Shown here: positions 1-8,280 of the stretch, in pieces
Layout: every line of letters begins with the position of its first letter
Position numbering within the stretch: position 1 is the first letter of the stretch
Assembly (NCBI GenBank): GCA_023415795.1
Contig: JAEZJG010000004.1
Coordinates: forward strand, 1-64,000
Direction of reading: 5' to 3'
Source: Bacillota bacterium
GTDB taxonomy: Bacteria > Bacillota > Clostridia > Christensenellales > SZUA-584
DNA length: 64,000 nt
Program-made: the position numbers and the translations under genes
Notes under the pieces: model-generated
The model's input: the letters and a program-made list of their open reading frames with translations, nothing else
The model's database searches: none
What the model was told of the DNA's origin: nothing

Positions 1-210
1 TGCATGACAGCGCGGCGGAGGAAGTGCTTCGCCGTCCGCATCCCAACACAGCATGCTGTCATTCCGAACGCAATGAGGACACCCATCAACAAAACTGCTG
101 TCATTCCGAACGCAGTGAGGAATCCCCCGTGCAAGATCATGCCCGTAAGATGGCGGCAAAACCGCACGCCCCCACCACGATCACGCCCTTAGGGATGCTT
201 CGCTTCGCTC
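1..210. repeat. 210-bp intergenic repeat, copy 1 (family C)
   Basis: This unit is followed directly by a second copy at 211-416 with few differences. It contains two copies of the short core CATTCCGAACGCARTGAGGA. Short reading frames across it, which would encode a CHSERSEES-like peptide, recur wherever the repeat occurs and are not genes. It may continue beyond the window edge. Confidence 0.85.
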
Positions 211-416
211 TGCATGACAGCGTGGCGGAGGAAGTGCTTCGCCGTCCGCATCCCAACACAGCATGCTGTCATTCCGAACGCAATGAGGACACCCATCAAC
301 AAAACTGTTGTCATTCCGAACGCAGTGAGGAATCCCCCGTACAAGATCATGCCCGTAGGATGCAGTGACCCCACTCGCCCCAAAACGATCACGCCCTTGG
401 GGATGCTTCTCTTCGC
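211..416. repeat. 210-bp intergenic repeat, copy 2 (family C)
   Basis: Tandem copy of the unit at 1-210. It diverges in its last 50 bases and stops exactly at the end of the ferredoxin-like gene. A related, rearranged copy lies at 3458-3734. Confidence 0.85.
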
Positions 417-1121
417 CTACTCCTCCACAATCTCACCGTTGGGCGATATCACCGTCACATGCCACGGTATCATCTTGCCGCTGTTCACCAGCGCCTGTTT
501 CACGGCGTATTCGATGCCGCCGCAGCACGGCACGCTCATACGCAGCACCTCAACGCTGCGGATGTCGTTCATGGACAGTATCTCTGTCAGCTTCTCCGAA
601 TAGTCTCCCATGTCCAGCTTTGGGCAGCCAATCAGCGTGATCTTGCCCTTCATGAATTTGTCGTGCACACCCGCATAGGCATATGCCGTGCAATCCGCCG
701 CGATCAGCAGCTTTGCGCCGTCGAAGTAGGGCGCGTTCGGGGGCACCAGCTTGATCTGGCAGGGCCACTGGCGCAGCTCGGAAACCGCCTGCGGTGCCGC
801 CGCTGCCGGAGCCGCCTGTACAGGCCGTTCCATCGTCATTGAGCGCGCGGAGGGACATCCGCCGCCGTGGTGCGGCTGGTTCTGGCGTGCCAGGTGCTTT
901 GCGACAGCTTCCTCATCGAAGCCCGCAGCCTCGCGCTCCTCTATCGTAATCGCACCCGTGGGGCACTCGGGCAGGCACGCGCCCAGTCCGTCGCAATACA
1001 CATCGGAAATCAGCCGCGCCTTGCCGTCCACCATCCGCAGCGCGCCCTCATGACAAGCGTTCACGCACAGTCCGCAGCCGTTGCATTTTTCTTCATCTAT
1101 ACTGATAATATTTCTTTTCAT
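417..1121 (-). CDS. 4Fe-4S ferredoxin-type protein with Cys-rich C-terminal region
   Basis: A 234-residue cytoplasmic iron-sulfur protein, probably an electron carrier or Fe-S partner of a redox enzyme. Residues 13-25 hold a complete C-x2-C-x2-C-x3-C cluster motif. The second motif (YCDGLGACLPECP, around residue 42) has Leu where the second Cys is usual. Further Cys occur in GGGCP, IGCPK and VPCCGG, so the C-terminal half may also bind metal. A GGAGG lies 10 bases before the ATG. The gene is divergent from a Crp/Fnr regulator. A TATAAT box (1160-1155) with a palindrome centred 29.5 bases upstream marks an activated promoter. The family is recognised; the partner enzyme is not in the window. 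Confidence 0.85.
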   Translation of the reverse strand: MKRNIISIDEEKCNGCGLCVNACHEGALRMVDGKARLISDVYCDGLGACLPECPTGAITIEEREAAGFDEEAVAKHLARQNQPHHGGGCPSARSMTMERPVQAAPAAAAPQAVSELRQWPCQIKLVPPNAPYFDGAKLLIAADCTAYAYAGVHDKFMKGKITLIGCPKLDMGDYSEKLTEILSMNDIRSVEVLRMSVPCCGGIEYAVKQALVNSGKMIPWHVTVISPNGEIVEE

Positions 1122-1154
1122 TTTTTGTTGGCCTCCACTTGTTTTCTTGTCTCG

Positions 1155-1160
1155 ATTATA
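1155..1160 (-). promoter_or_regulatory. -10 box of the ferredoxin-like gene
   Basis: On the minus strand this reads TATAAT, putting the start of transcription near 1148. No good -35 is seen, as expected if the palindrome centred at 1189.5 (-41.5) recruits an activator. Confidence 0.6.
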
Positions 1161-1181
1161 ATATACTGCTATCGTTTAGTA

Positions 1182-1197
1182 TGTTGCTTTTGCAACA
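1182..1197. promoter_or_regulatory. Crp/Fnr-type operator TGTTGC-N4-GCAACA
   Basis: A perfect 6+6 inverted repeat with a 4-base centre lies between the ferredoxin-like gene and the Crp/Fnr gene. Its centre is 29.5 bases from the upstream edge of the TATAAT box, i.e. at -41.5, the class II activator position. The same palindrome at the same spacing is found at 45429-45444 upstream of the molybdenum operon. It is 18 bases before the regulator's own start codon, so autoregulation is likely. Confidence 0.7.
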
Positions 1198-1214
1198 GTA
1201 AGATGCGGAGCGTT

Positions 1215-1910
1215 ATGAATTGTCAGCATATTTATGAAAAGAATATCGCGTTGTTCAAGGGCATCAAATGCCCTGAGCTGGAATCGATGCTGGGCTGCCT
1301 CGGCGCGAAGATCGCCGTATACAAAAAGGGCGATTTCATGCTGACGGCGGGTGCGCCGCTGCGGCACGTGGGTATCATGCTGTCGGGTCAGGCTGTGGTC
1401 AGCCGAGACGACATCCTCGGCAACCGCACCGTGCTCACCGCGCTGTCGCCGCCGCAGCTGTTTGCGGAAGCGCTGGCGTGTGCGGGCGTCGACGTCAGCC
1501 CCGTCAACGTGGAAGCCGTGACGGATGCGGAGGTGCTGCTGGTCGCCTTCGACAAAATCATCCGCACCTGCACCTCCTGCTGCGCGCATCACAACTTGCT
1601 GGTGGAAAACATGCTGTATATCGTTGCACGCAAGAATCTTGAGATGAGCGAGAAGCTGGATCACATCGCGCGCAAAACCACGCGGCAGAAGCTGGCTTCC
1701 TATCTGCTCAGTCAGGCGGGCAAGAGCAAGAGCAGCCGCTTCGAGATCGGGCTGGACCGGCAGGCGCTGGCAGACTATCTGTGTGTCAACCGCAGCGCGC
1801 TCTCGCGAGAGCTGTCCGGCATCAGCGAGCTTGGCATACTCACCTACCAACGCAACAAGTTTACCATCCGCAGTATGGAAAAGCTGGAGGAGCTGCTGGA
1901 GAGCGAATAA
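1215..1910 (+). CDS. Crp/Fnr-family transcription regulator (first)
   Basis: A 231-residue DNA-binding regulator. The N-terminal two thirds is a cyclic-nucleotide-binding-like beta barrel, and the C-terminal winged helix carries the recognition helix VNRSALSREL. There is a short Cys cluster (CTSCC) near residue 120, so a redox or metal signal is possible, but no Fnr-type N-terminal Cys set is seen. ATG 1215 is preferred because GGAG lies just before it; ATG 1203 is possible, and the open frame extends far upstream without coding character. The TGTTGC-N4-GCAACA operator sits immediately upstream. I infer it controls the ferredoxin-like gene and the molybdenum operon at 39-45 kb. HcpR-like function is a guess. 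Confidence 0.88.
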   Translation: MNCQHIYEKNIALFKGIKCPELESMLGCLGAKIAVYKKGDFMLTAGAPLRHVGIMLSGQAVVSRDDILGNRTVLTALSPPQLFAEALACAGVDVSPVNVEAVTDAEVLLVAFDKIIRTCTSCCAHHNLLVENMLYIVARKNLEMSEKLDHIARKTTRQKLASYLLSQAGKSKSSRFEIGLDRQALADYLCVNRSALSRELSGISELGILTYQRNKFTIRSMEKLEELLESE

Positions 1911-1973
1911 CGCGCCTGCCGCCCCTCTTTCGTACATCGATATATATCTGACCATAGAAAGGAAATCACCGAC

Positions 1974-3167
1974 ATGACAACAGGCAGCGGCGTGACATAC
2001 GCCCAAGGCTTCACCGCGGCGGGCGTGGCCTGCGGCATCAAGAAGAACGGCAACCGCGATCTCGCGATCGTCAAATGCGAAAAACAGGCAGCGGCGGCGG
2101 GCGTGTTCACGCGCAACATCGTCAAAGGGCACTCGCTGCAGCTGGCGCAGAAGAACGTGCGCAACGGCAAAGCCCAGCTCGTTGTCGTGAACGCGGGCTG
2201 TGCCAACGCGTGCCTTGGGCAGCGCGGCATGGACGATGCGCTTACCATGGCGCGGCTTGCCGCCAAGCAGTTTGGCTGCCGCCCTGCCGATGTGCTCACC
2301 GGCTCCACCGGCGTGATCGGTTTTCCGCTGCCCATGGAGCGCATTGAGGCGGGTTTATCCGCTGCGCGGCTGAGCGCCGAAGGCGGTGCGGACGCGGCGC
2401 GCGCCATCATGACGACGGACACCATCCCCAAGGAAGCGCAGACTAGTGTGGTTATCGGCGGGCGCGAGGTGCGTGTGGGCGGCATGGCCAAGGGCTCCGG
2501 CATGATCCATCCCAACATGGCCACGATGATCTCCGTCGTGACCACCGACGCAAGCATATCCGTTCCCGCACTGCGTCAGGCGCTCAAGGAAGCGGTGAAC
2601 GTCTCCTACAACCGTATCTCCATCGACGGCGACACCAGCGTGTGCGACAAGGTGCTGCTGCTCGCCTCCGGCATGGCGGGCAACGCGGTCATCGAAGCGG
2701 GCACGCCGGAATACGCGCTTTTCCTCGGTGCGCTCAAGGAGGTTTGCGTCAAGCTGTCCAAGCTGCTGGCATCGGACGGCGAGGGCGCGACCAAGCTGCT
2801 CACGATCGACGTGCGCAACGTGCGCTCCGCCAAGGACGCGCACCTGATCACCAGCGCCATCGCCAAGTCGCCGCTGTGCAAAACGGCTGCGTTCGGCAAC
2901 GATGCCAACTGGGGGCGTCTGCTGACAGCGGCAGGTTATTCGGGCGCGAAGTTCGATCCACAGAAGGTGAACATCTGGATCGGCGACATACAGGTGTGCC
3001 GTGACGGCGGCGGTCTTGCCTTCGACGAAGCGGCTGCGCTTGCGATACTCAAGCAGCCGGAGGTTTCCTACGTGCTGGATTTCTCCGACGGCGACGCCTG
3101 CGACACGATGTGGACGTGCGATTTCTCTCTCGACTACGTCAACATCAACGCCTGCTACCGCACCTGA
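1974..3167 (+). CDS. argJ: Bifunctional glutamate N-acetyltransferase / ornithine acetyltransferase ArgJ
   Basis: A 397-residue arginine biosynthesis enzyme that transfers acetyl from N-acetylornithine to glutamate (and may use acetyl-CoA). It is an autoprocessing Ntn-type protein: the MA-TMI cleavage site places the nucleophile at Thr184, after KGSGMIHPN. Other family blocks are visible: NAGCANAC, DTIPK, SYNRISIDGDTS and NDANWGR. Length is normal. It is 63 bases downstream of the Crp/Fnr gene on the same strand. No other arg genes are nearby, so the pathway must be encoded elsewhere. Confidence 0.95.
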   Translation: MTTGSGVTYAQGFTAAGVACGIKKNGNRDLAIVKCEKQAAAAGVFTRNIVKGHSLQLAQKNVRNGKAQLVVVNAGCANACLGQRGMDDALTMARLAAKQFGCRPADVLTGSTGVIGFPLPMERIEAGLSAARLSAEGGADAARAIMTTDTIPKEAQTSVVIGGREVRVGGMAKGSGMIHPNMATMISVVTTDASISVPALRQALKEAVNVSYNRISIDGDTSVCDKVLLLASGMAGNAVIEAGTPEYALFLGALKEVCVKLSKLLASDGEGATKLLTIDVRNVRSAKDAHLITSAIAKSPLCKTAAFGNDANWGRLLTAAGYSGAKFDPQKVNIWIGDIQVCRDGGGLAFDEAAALAILKQPEVSYVLDFSDGDACDTMWTCDFSLDYVNINACYRT

Positions 3168-3192
3168 TCCTCATATGTAAAGCGCCACACAG

Positions 3193-3283
3193 TACAAGAC
3201 CATGGAGGCGCTGCCTCCATGCCTCCGCTCAAGGGACTTAGTCCCTTGAGAATCCCGCTGGGAAAATGCTATGCATTTTCCGG
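3193..3283 (+). repeat. Modular hairpin repeat, copy A1
   Basis: Three successive short inverted repeats: GGAGGCGCTGCCTCC, AAGGGACTTAGTCCCTT and GGAAAATGC...GCATTTTCC, after the lead ACAAGACC. A second copy follows at 3331-3421. The sequence AAAGCGC-N8-GCGCTTT at 3295-3316 between them looks like a terminator. Confidence 0.85.
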
Positions 3284-3330
3284 TTGAAAACAAAAAGCGC
3301 TGTCTCTGGCGCTTTACTTGTATGGACACG

Positions 3331-3421
3331 TTACAAGACCATTGAGGCGCTGCCTCCATACCTCCGCTCAAGGGACTTAGTCCCTTGAGAATCCCACTGG
3401 GAAAATGCTTTGCATTTTCCG
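3331..3421 (+). repeat. Modular hairpin repeat, copy A2
   Basis: Near-identical to copy A1 with a few base changes, including a broken first arm (TGAGGC). Same orientation as A1. Confidence 0.85.
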
Positions 3422-3457
3422 GGCAGCAGAGAACGTGTTGAGGCTGCCCTCCCATCT

Positions 3458-3734
3458 TGTCATTCTGAACGCAGCGAGAACACCAAAACAAAACTGCCGT
3501 CATTCCGAACGCAGTGAGGAATCCCCCGTGCCAGCACATCACCATAGGATGCCGCAACACCGCTCACCGTACCACGATCACGCTCTGGGGGATGCTTCGC
3601 TACGCTCTGCATGACAGCGCGGCAGAGGAAGTGCGTCGCCGTTCTCACCTCCCCAGCATCCGAACGCAGTGAGGACACCAAAAACAAAACTGCGGGTCAT
3701 TCCGAACGCAGTGAGGAATCCCCTGTTTTTTTCT
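3458..3734. repeat. Family C repeat, rearranged copy
   Basis: It contains four CATTCYGAACGCAGYGAG-type cores and the GGGATGCTTCGC...GCATGACAGCGCGGC block seen at 1-416, in a partly different order. With A1 and A2 it fills nearly all of the argJ-to-3931 gap; no gene is seen in that gap. Confidence 0.75.
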
Positions 3735-3930
3735 CTGCGAAAGGGGTCACCGATTCCTTTTGAGCATCAGTCGCATCGGTCTACATGTCAGAGAGGCGAA
3801 GTGTGGCGCTAATGATGAATTAAGGAGTGATATCGAAAAGGTTCCCAGCAAACGCACTCGTTGTAAAGCTAATCGCAAAACAAAAGCGCCCTCGCAGGCG
3901 CTTTTCGCTTTATAATAATGTTTTGCCGTA

Positions 3931-4638
3931 TCAATATCCCATGTCGCTCGTCCAGCTGTCCTGGTCTGCCTTGCTCTTGCGCTTGTGCCGAAACACCGGG
4001 TTGTCGTCCGACAGCACCTGAGTCTTGCCCGTTGCGCCAAACTGCACCAGCAGCCCCACCAACGTCAGCCCCAGCGCCACGCCCGCCACCTGAAAGGTGT
4101 TCTCCGACAGAAATGTGCCCAGTGCCGCAATCACGTTGCCTTCCGCAAACACAGACATATCCGCCCCCTGCAAATACAGATACAGCCCGCTAAACGCCGC
4201 CGCGCAGCCGCCCAGCATCGAGGTGGCAGCAATCACACCGGCCCTCGTGTACACCGCCGCCAGCAGACCGGCCATCACACAGAGCGTCATTGCCGCGGGT
4301 GTCAGCAGCTCGAAGCTGCCGCCCAGCCCTGTCGCGTATATCGCGAAGGTGACGAACAGCGCGCTCCCCACAAGACCGGTGAAGAACGCCGCCAGCCGCT
4401 TCACGAAAAACAGCACAAGATACAGCGCGATGCCCGCACCGCCGAAAAACAGCCACGTGCTGATCGTGTCCAGCGTCAGAATGCTGTACAGATAGATGTA
4501 GATAATGCCCAGCAGCAGCGCAAGCCCGCTGAAGGGCAGCAGAAACCGAGCCAGCTTGTAGCCAAAAAAGGCAGTCAGCAGAGCCAGCAGCAGCACCGCG
4601 CCGCCGACGATAAGCAAAGGGAGGGAAGGATACATCAT
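3931..4638 (-). CDS. Multi-pass membrane protein, DUF4203-like
   Basis: A 235-residue protein of unknown function with about seven hydrophobic segments from residue 5 to 200 and a charged cytoplasmic tail (HKRKSKADQ). The pattern of paired glycine-rich helices resembles the DUF4203/TMEM198 type. It lies 18 bases downstream of a second membrane protein of the same kind (4657-5265), so the two are probably co-transcribed and perhaps act together. Confidence 0.7.
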   Translation of the reverse strand: MMYPSLPLLIVGGAVLLLALLTAFFGYKLARFLLPFSGLALLLGIIYIYLYSILTLDTISTWLFFGGAGIALYLVLFFVKRLAAFFTGLVGSALFVTFAIYATGLGGSFELLTPAAMTLCVMAGLLAAVYTRAGVIAATSMLGGCAAAFSGLYLYLQGADMSVFAEGNVIAALGTFLSENTFQVAGVALGLTLVGLLVQFGATGKTQVLSDDNPVFRHKRKSKADQDSWTSDMGY

Positions 4639-4656
4639 AATCCCCTTTCCGTGTCA

Positions 4657-5265
4657 TCAGGTCTTCTTGCCTGTGACCATGAGCTGTATGATAAGCCCCG
4701 CGAGGAAGAACCCCGCCAGAGCCACCAGAAACACCGTGGAGGTATACGCCTGATACGTGGTCTGCGTGTCGTACAGCACCAACGACTGCACGGTCACGCC
4801 GTTCACAATCTGGTCAACGAACTGCGCCAGCATCGACGCGCCGATATACGCGGTAAACACGGATACGAATATCTTGCGCTGGTTCAGCGTCAGCGCGCCA
4901 AAGATGCTGCTGATAATCAGCACGGGTATATACACATACCAGTCCAGCAGATTGAGCCCCAGCACCTGCACCAGCAGCATGCACAGCGCCAATCCGCCGC
5001 CAAAGCCGATGCAGAATATGCCGACATACAGCAGCAGTATGAATACCGCCGCGCCCACCGCGCCCACGCCCAGGCTGGCCAGCAGCACCGTCGTGTCGCT
5101 TAAAGATGCCACCAGCGGCAGCACCGTGTTGCCGATCAAAAAGCCCACCACAAAGCCGTATACGCCAAGGATAAGCTTGAGCCACCTGTTGCCAAAGAAG
5201 CAGAACACCGCGCCCACGGCCAGATTAACGATCAGCAATATGATTGAAAGCGCTTGCATGTCCAT
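4657..5265 (-). CDS. Multi-pass membrane protein, DUF4203-like
   Basis: A 202-residue membrane protein with about seven predicted helices, short loops and no catalytic motif that I recognise. The likely start is ATG 5265 (AAGGA 8 bases upstream) or ATG 5259 (GGAG 8 bases upstream); the longest frame begins at 5292. The topology mirrors the downstream gene, which suggests an old duplication and a two-subunit assembly. Function is unknown. Confidence 0.7.
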   Translation of the reverse strand: MDMQALSIILLIVNLAVGAVFCFFGNRWLKLILGVYGFVVGFLIGNTVLPLVASLSDTTVLLASLGVGAVGAAVFILLLYVGIFCIGFGGGLALCMLLVQVLGLNLLDWYVYIPVLIISSIFGALTLNQRKIFVSVFTAYIGASMLAQFVDQIVNGVTVQSLVLYDTQTTYQAYTSTVFLVALAGFFLAGLIIQLMVTGKKT

Positions 5266-5372
5266 TTCTCCGATCCTTAAATTTTCTATCATTCTATCAT
5301 ACGGTTTTCAAAAAAGCATTATTTTTCCGTTGCACTATACACTCCCGGTAGAGTGTATGTGCCACAGCTGCC

Positions 5373-6527
5373 CTATATGAGAGAGCGGATAAATTCTGCG
5401 CACGAATCCTCAGTAAACGCCACCGGGTTTTTCTTCATCGACGAGCCCATTGAGGCCGCCGCCAGCTCGTCCGCGTTGCTGTGAGACACGCCCAGCTCCC
5501 GCAGCGATTCCGGCAGACCCACGTAACGCCCCAGGGCTTCCACCGCCTCGGCCACCGCCGCCGCGCCGTCTTTGTCATCGGCGTAATGCCGCCCGCACAC
5601 AGCCGGTGCCAGCCGCGCATATTTCGTCACGCCGTGCGCGCAGTTGTAGCGCATCACGTGCGGCAGCAGCATGCCGCAGGCCACGCCGTGCTGCACCCCC
5701 AGCACCGCGCCCAATCCCGCGCCGATGCCGTGCGCCGCGCCCAGCCCCGCGTTGGCAAGGCACATGCCGCTCACCATCGCCGCGAGCGACATCGTCTCCC
5801 GTGCGTCCATATCGCCGCCGTCGTCGTACGCCCGCCGCAGCGCATCCATCGCGAGGGGCGTGTGATACAGCGCCATTGCGTCGCAGAACGGGTTAGCCGC
5901 CAGCGTCGTGAAGCTCTCGATCAGCTGGCAGATCGCGTCCATGCCGGACGCCGCCGTCACGCCTTTGGGTACGGATACCGTCAGCTCCGGGTCCACCAGC
6001 GCCACACGCGCCATCATTCTGTCGTCGCGCATGCTCACCTTGAAGCGTTCCTTCACCGACATCACCACCGCGTTCTTCGTCACCTCGGTGCCGGTGCCCG
6101 CCGTGGTCGGCACCGCAATGAAGGGCAGCGGATCAACCGATACCTGCGCACCGTCGCCCACGCCCTCCAGATAGCTGCGCACGCTGCCGCCGTTGGTGAT
6201 GATCGCCGCTGCCGCCTTGGCGGTGTCCAGCGCACTGCCGCCGCCGATGCCCAGCACCGCGTCCGCACCCGCGCCGCGCCCCAACGCCGCCGCTTCGTCC
6301 ACCATCTCCGGCGTGGGTTCACCCGATGCGCCGTCGTACACCGTGCAGCGAATACCCTGCGCCGCCATGCCGGACACCAATGCGTCCAGCACACCGCTGC
6401 GCCTTAGCGAGCCGCCGCCCGTCACGATCAGATAATGCCTGCCGTAGCCGGCGCACAGCCCCGGCAGCTTGTTTACCGCCCCGCGCTCAAACACGATGCG
6501 GGGCGCTGTTATAAACTCAAAACCCAT
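5373..6527 (-). CDS. Iron-containing alcohol dehydrogenase
   Basis: A 384-residue group III NAD(P)-dependent dehydrogenase, cytoplasmic. The nucleotide-binding block GIGGGSALDTAKA is near residue 95 and PTTAGTGTEVT is near 140. Metal ligands are the Asp of GMDAICQLIES and two later His (GAAHGIG and GVQHGVACG). Gln occupies the usual second ligand (His) position, a variant also seen in other members of the superfamily. Substrate cannot be read from sequence. It starts 7 bases after the stop of the phosphoglycerate mutase gene, so they form an operon. Confidence 0.9.
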   Translation of the reverse strand: MGFEFITAPRIVFERGAVNKLPGLCAGYGRHYLIVTGGGSLRRSGVLDALVSGMAAQGIRCTVYDGASGEPTPEMVDEAAALGRGAGADAVLGIGGGSALDTAKAAAAIITNGGSVRSYLEGVGDGAQVSVDPLPFIAVPTTAGTGTEVTKNAVVMSVKERFKVSMRDDRMMARVALVDPELTVSVPKGVTAASGMDAICQLIESFTTLAANPFCDAMALYHTPLAMDALRRAYDDGGDMDARETMSLAAMVSGMCLANAGLGAAHGIGAGLGAVLGVQHGVACGMLLPHVMRYNCAHGVTKYARLAPAVCGRHYADDKDGAAAVAEAVEALGRYVGLPESLRELGVSHSNADELAAASMGSSMKKNPVAFTEDSCAEFIRSLI

Positions 6528-6534
6528 GCTTGCC

Positions 6535-7692
6535 TCACTCGCCGCGCTGCAAAGCCACCAGCTCTGCCGCTGTCACGGTAAACGCCGCGTCGCGGCAGTC
6601 CTGCTCGGTGAAGCGTCCCTGTGCGTCCGCGCTGCCATGCCCCAGCAGCAGGAAGGGCGCGGGGTCGCCACCGTGTCCGCCGCTGTCCGAGAACGTGTAG
6701 TGATCAGACACGATGAACGCGCTGTACGGCTCCTTCACCCGCTCAAAGAACGGACGGATGAAGTGCTCGTCGATCTGCTCGATGGCTTGCATCTTGCCCA
6801 CCGGCAGCAGCTCGTGAGAAAGGTCATCCAGCTTCTGTATGTGGATATAAGCGTAGTCGTTTTCCTCCACCGCCTTGAGCGCGGCCTCCGTCTTCTCCTG
6901 CAAGAAGCTGACAAAGCCCTTGTCCTCCGGCAGCGTCACGATGTTCAGCCCCGCGAGCGACGCGATACCGCGCATCAGCGACGTTTCGGACAGCACCACG
7001 CGCTTGCCCGCGGGCGGTGCGCCAAAGTCGGGCGCGGACGACGCCCCCCAGAACCAGATGGCGTTCGCCTTGGTGGGGTTGTCCTTTTTCAATACCTCAT
7101 ACGCCTTTTTCATCAGCGCGAAATACTGCTGCATGATCTCGCCACCCTGTGTGTGCTGCGCCACCGTATCGCCAATCATGTCGTGCGCGGGCATAAACTG
7201 CAGCTGTTCCGCCAGCTCTCCCGCGCCCTCCACCACCAGTATGTTGCGGAAGGTATCCGCGTGATACAGCTTGAACGGCGGGTGAAACACCTCTGCGTTC
7301 AGGCGCTCCGTGAGCGGCGCGGCATCCTGCGTCTCCACGTCATGCGCGTTGTAGCTCTCCAGCGTGGAGGCTTCGTACTGCTCCCCCGCCAGCGTCACAA
7401 AGTTGCAGCGGATATACAGGTTGCCCGGCGTTACAGGAAACCCTGCGCCCGCGGCTTCAATCACCGCGCGCCCCTTATATGTCTTCTCCGGGTCGTAACC
7501 CAGCAGGCTCAGGTTTGCGACGGCGCTGCCGATCTCCAGCCCCGGTTTGATGGTGCGCACCGTGCCCGGTCTGCCGGACGCGAAGAGCTTATCCAGCCCC
7601 GGCGTATTCGCTGCTTCCATGGGCGTTTTGCCGCCCAGCTTTTCCTGCGGTCTGTCGGCTATGCCGTCCAGTACAATCGTAAATTGTTTCAT
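6535..7692 (-). CDS. apgM: Cofactor-independent phosphoglycerate mutase, archaeal (ApgM) type
   Basis: A 385-residue member of the alkaline-phosphatase superfamily expected to interconvert 3- and 2-phosphoglycerate. Metal-site blocks are visible: VLDGIADRP at the N-terminus, the catalytic-Ser region GSAVANLSLLGYDP near residue 65 (usually GSDVAN; here Asp is Ala), and SDHYTFSDSGGHGGDP near 335. A proposed homoserine kinase role exists for some relatives, so activity is not certain. Its ATG overlaps the TGA of the broken DUF362 frame upstream (ATGA), suggesting former translational coupling. Confidence 0.85.
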   Translation of the reverse strand: MKQFTIVLDGIADRPQEKLGGKTPMEAANTPGLDKLFASGRPGTVRTIKPGLEIGSAVANLSLLGYDPEKTYKGRAVIEAAGAGFPVTPGNLYIRCNFVTLAGEQYEASTLESYNAHDVETQDAAPLTERLNAEVFHPPFKLYHADTFRNILVVEGAGELAEQLQFMPAHDMIGDTVAQHTQGGEIMQQYFALMKKAYEVLKKDNPTKANAIWFWGASSAPDFGAPPAGKRVVLSETSLMRGIASLAGLNIVTLPEDKGFVSFLQEKTEAALKAVEENDYAYIHIQKLDDLSHELLPVGKMQAIEQIDEHFIRPFFERVKEPYSAFIVSDHYTFSDSGGHGGDPAPFLLLGHGSADAQGRFTEQDCRDAAFTVTAAELVALQRGE

Positions 7693-7954
7693 GTTGTTGT
7701 TCTCCTTATCGATAGCTGTTCAAATATATCGTCCGCTGATGGCGGGCATCCTTTCACATAAACATTGCAGCCCTTGGCGCAATCGCCGCAGCCCACCGCG
7801 CCGCTCTGCCAGCCCTTCGCGACAACCAGATGGGCTTGATGCCGATGGACGCGTCCAAGGCAAGCCCCGTCTCCGGCTTCATCTGCGCCAGCAGCCGCGT
7901 CATCGCGGCCGGGTCTTCCCCGTATGACACAAATAATCTGCCAGCGTTGTTCAT
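7689..7954 (-). pseudogene. DUF362-type protein remnant (internal deletion plus frameshift)
   Basis: The first 38 codons read like the start of a DUF362 Fe-S protein, ending ASIGIKP. One missing A in the next codon (CCCATC where CCCAATC would give PNLVV) shifts the frame. Continuing in the second frame gives LVVAKGWQSGA and then, without the usual middle of the protein, a C-terminal Cys block (GCGDCAKGC...KGCPPSADDIF). The second frame ends in TGA overlapping the apgM start. I infer a large in-gene deletion and a single-base loss; a sequencing error could explain only the second. Confidence 0.6.
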
Positions 7955-8280
7955 GCTTTCATTATATCACAGCTTTGCGATAAAACCATCACCCAATCAA
8001 CAAAAAGTTTGCGTCGGCTAATCCTGTCACTTGTCTCTTTTTTCGTTGTGCGTACCCCGCATTTCACATTTCACCCGTTGGATTAATGTAGTATGATGAA
8101 TTGACGATATATATATCAAGGGTGTACGTATGCGCGGTATGCCCAAAAGATCGGAAAACCCCGTCCGGTGCGACATAGGCGCGGGCCTTTGCGCCTCGTG
8201 ACACCTTTTATCTTGGTGACAACTTCTGCTGTATGGTGTTCTTGGGAGAATAAAAATACATACTGTTCGGAGGGCCGAAA
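7955..8280. other. Intergenic stretch before the HDOD gene
   Basis: About 325 bases without a supportable gene. It must hold the HDOD promoter; only the ribosome binding site GGAGG at 8270-8274, before GTG 8281, is clear. Confidence 0.5.

Noticed and set aside
24..603. CHSERSEES-type reading frames in the left-edge repeats
   Set aside because: Translated repeat DNA; same peptides appear wherever the repeat is found.
1176..2132. Long minus-strand frame opposite the first Crp/Fnr gene
   Set aside because: His/Arg-rich shadow of the clear Crp/Fnr coding frame; no ribosome site or family match.
3985..5103. 372-codon plus-strand frame opposite two membrane proteins
   Set aside because: Gln/His/Arg-rich composition typical of antisense frames in GC-rich DNA.
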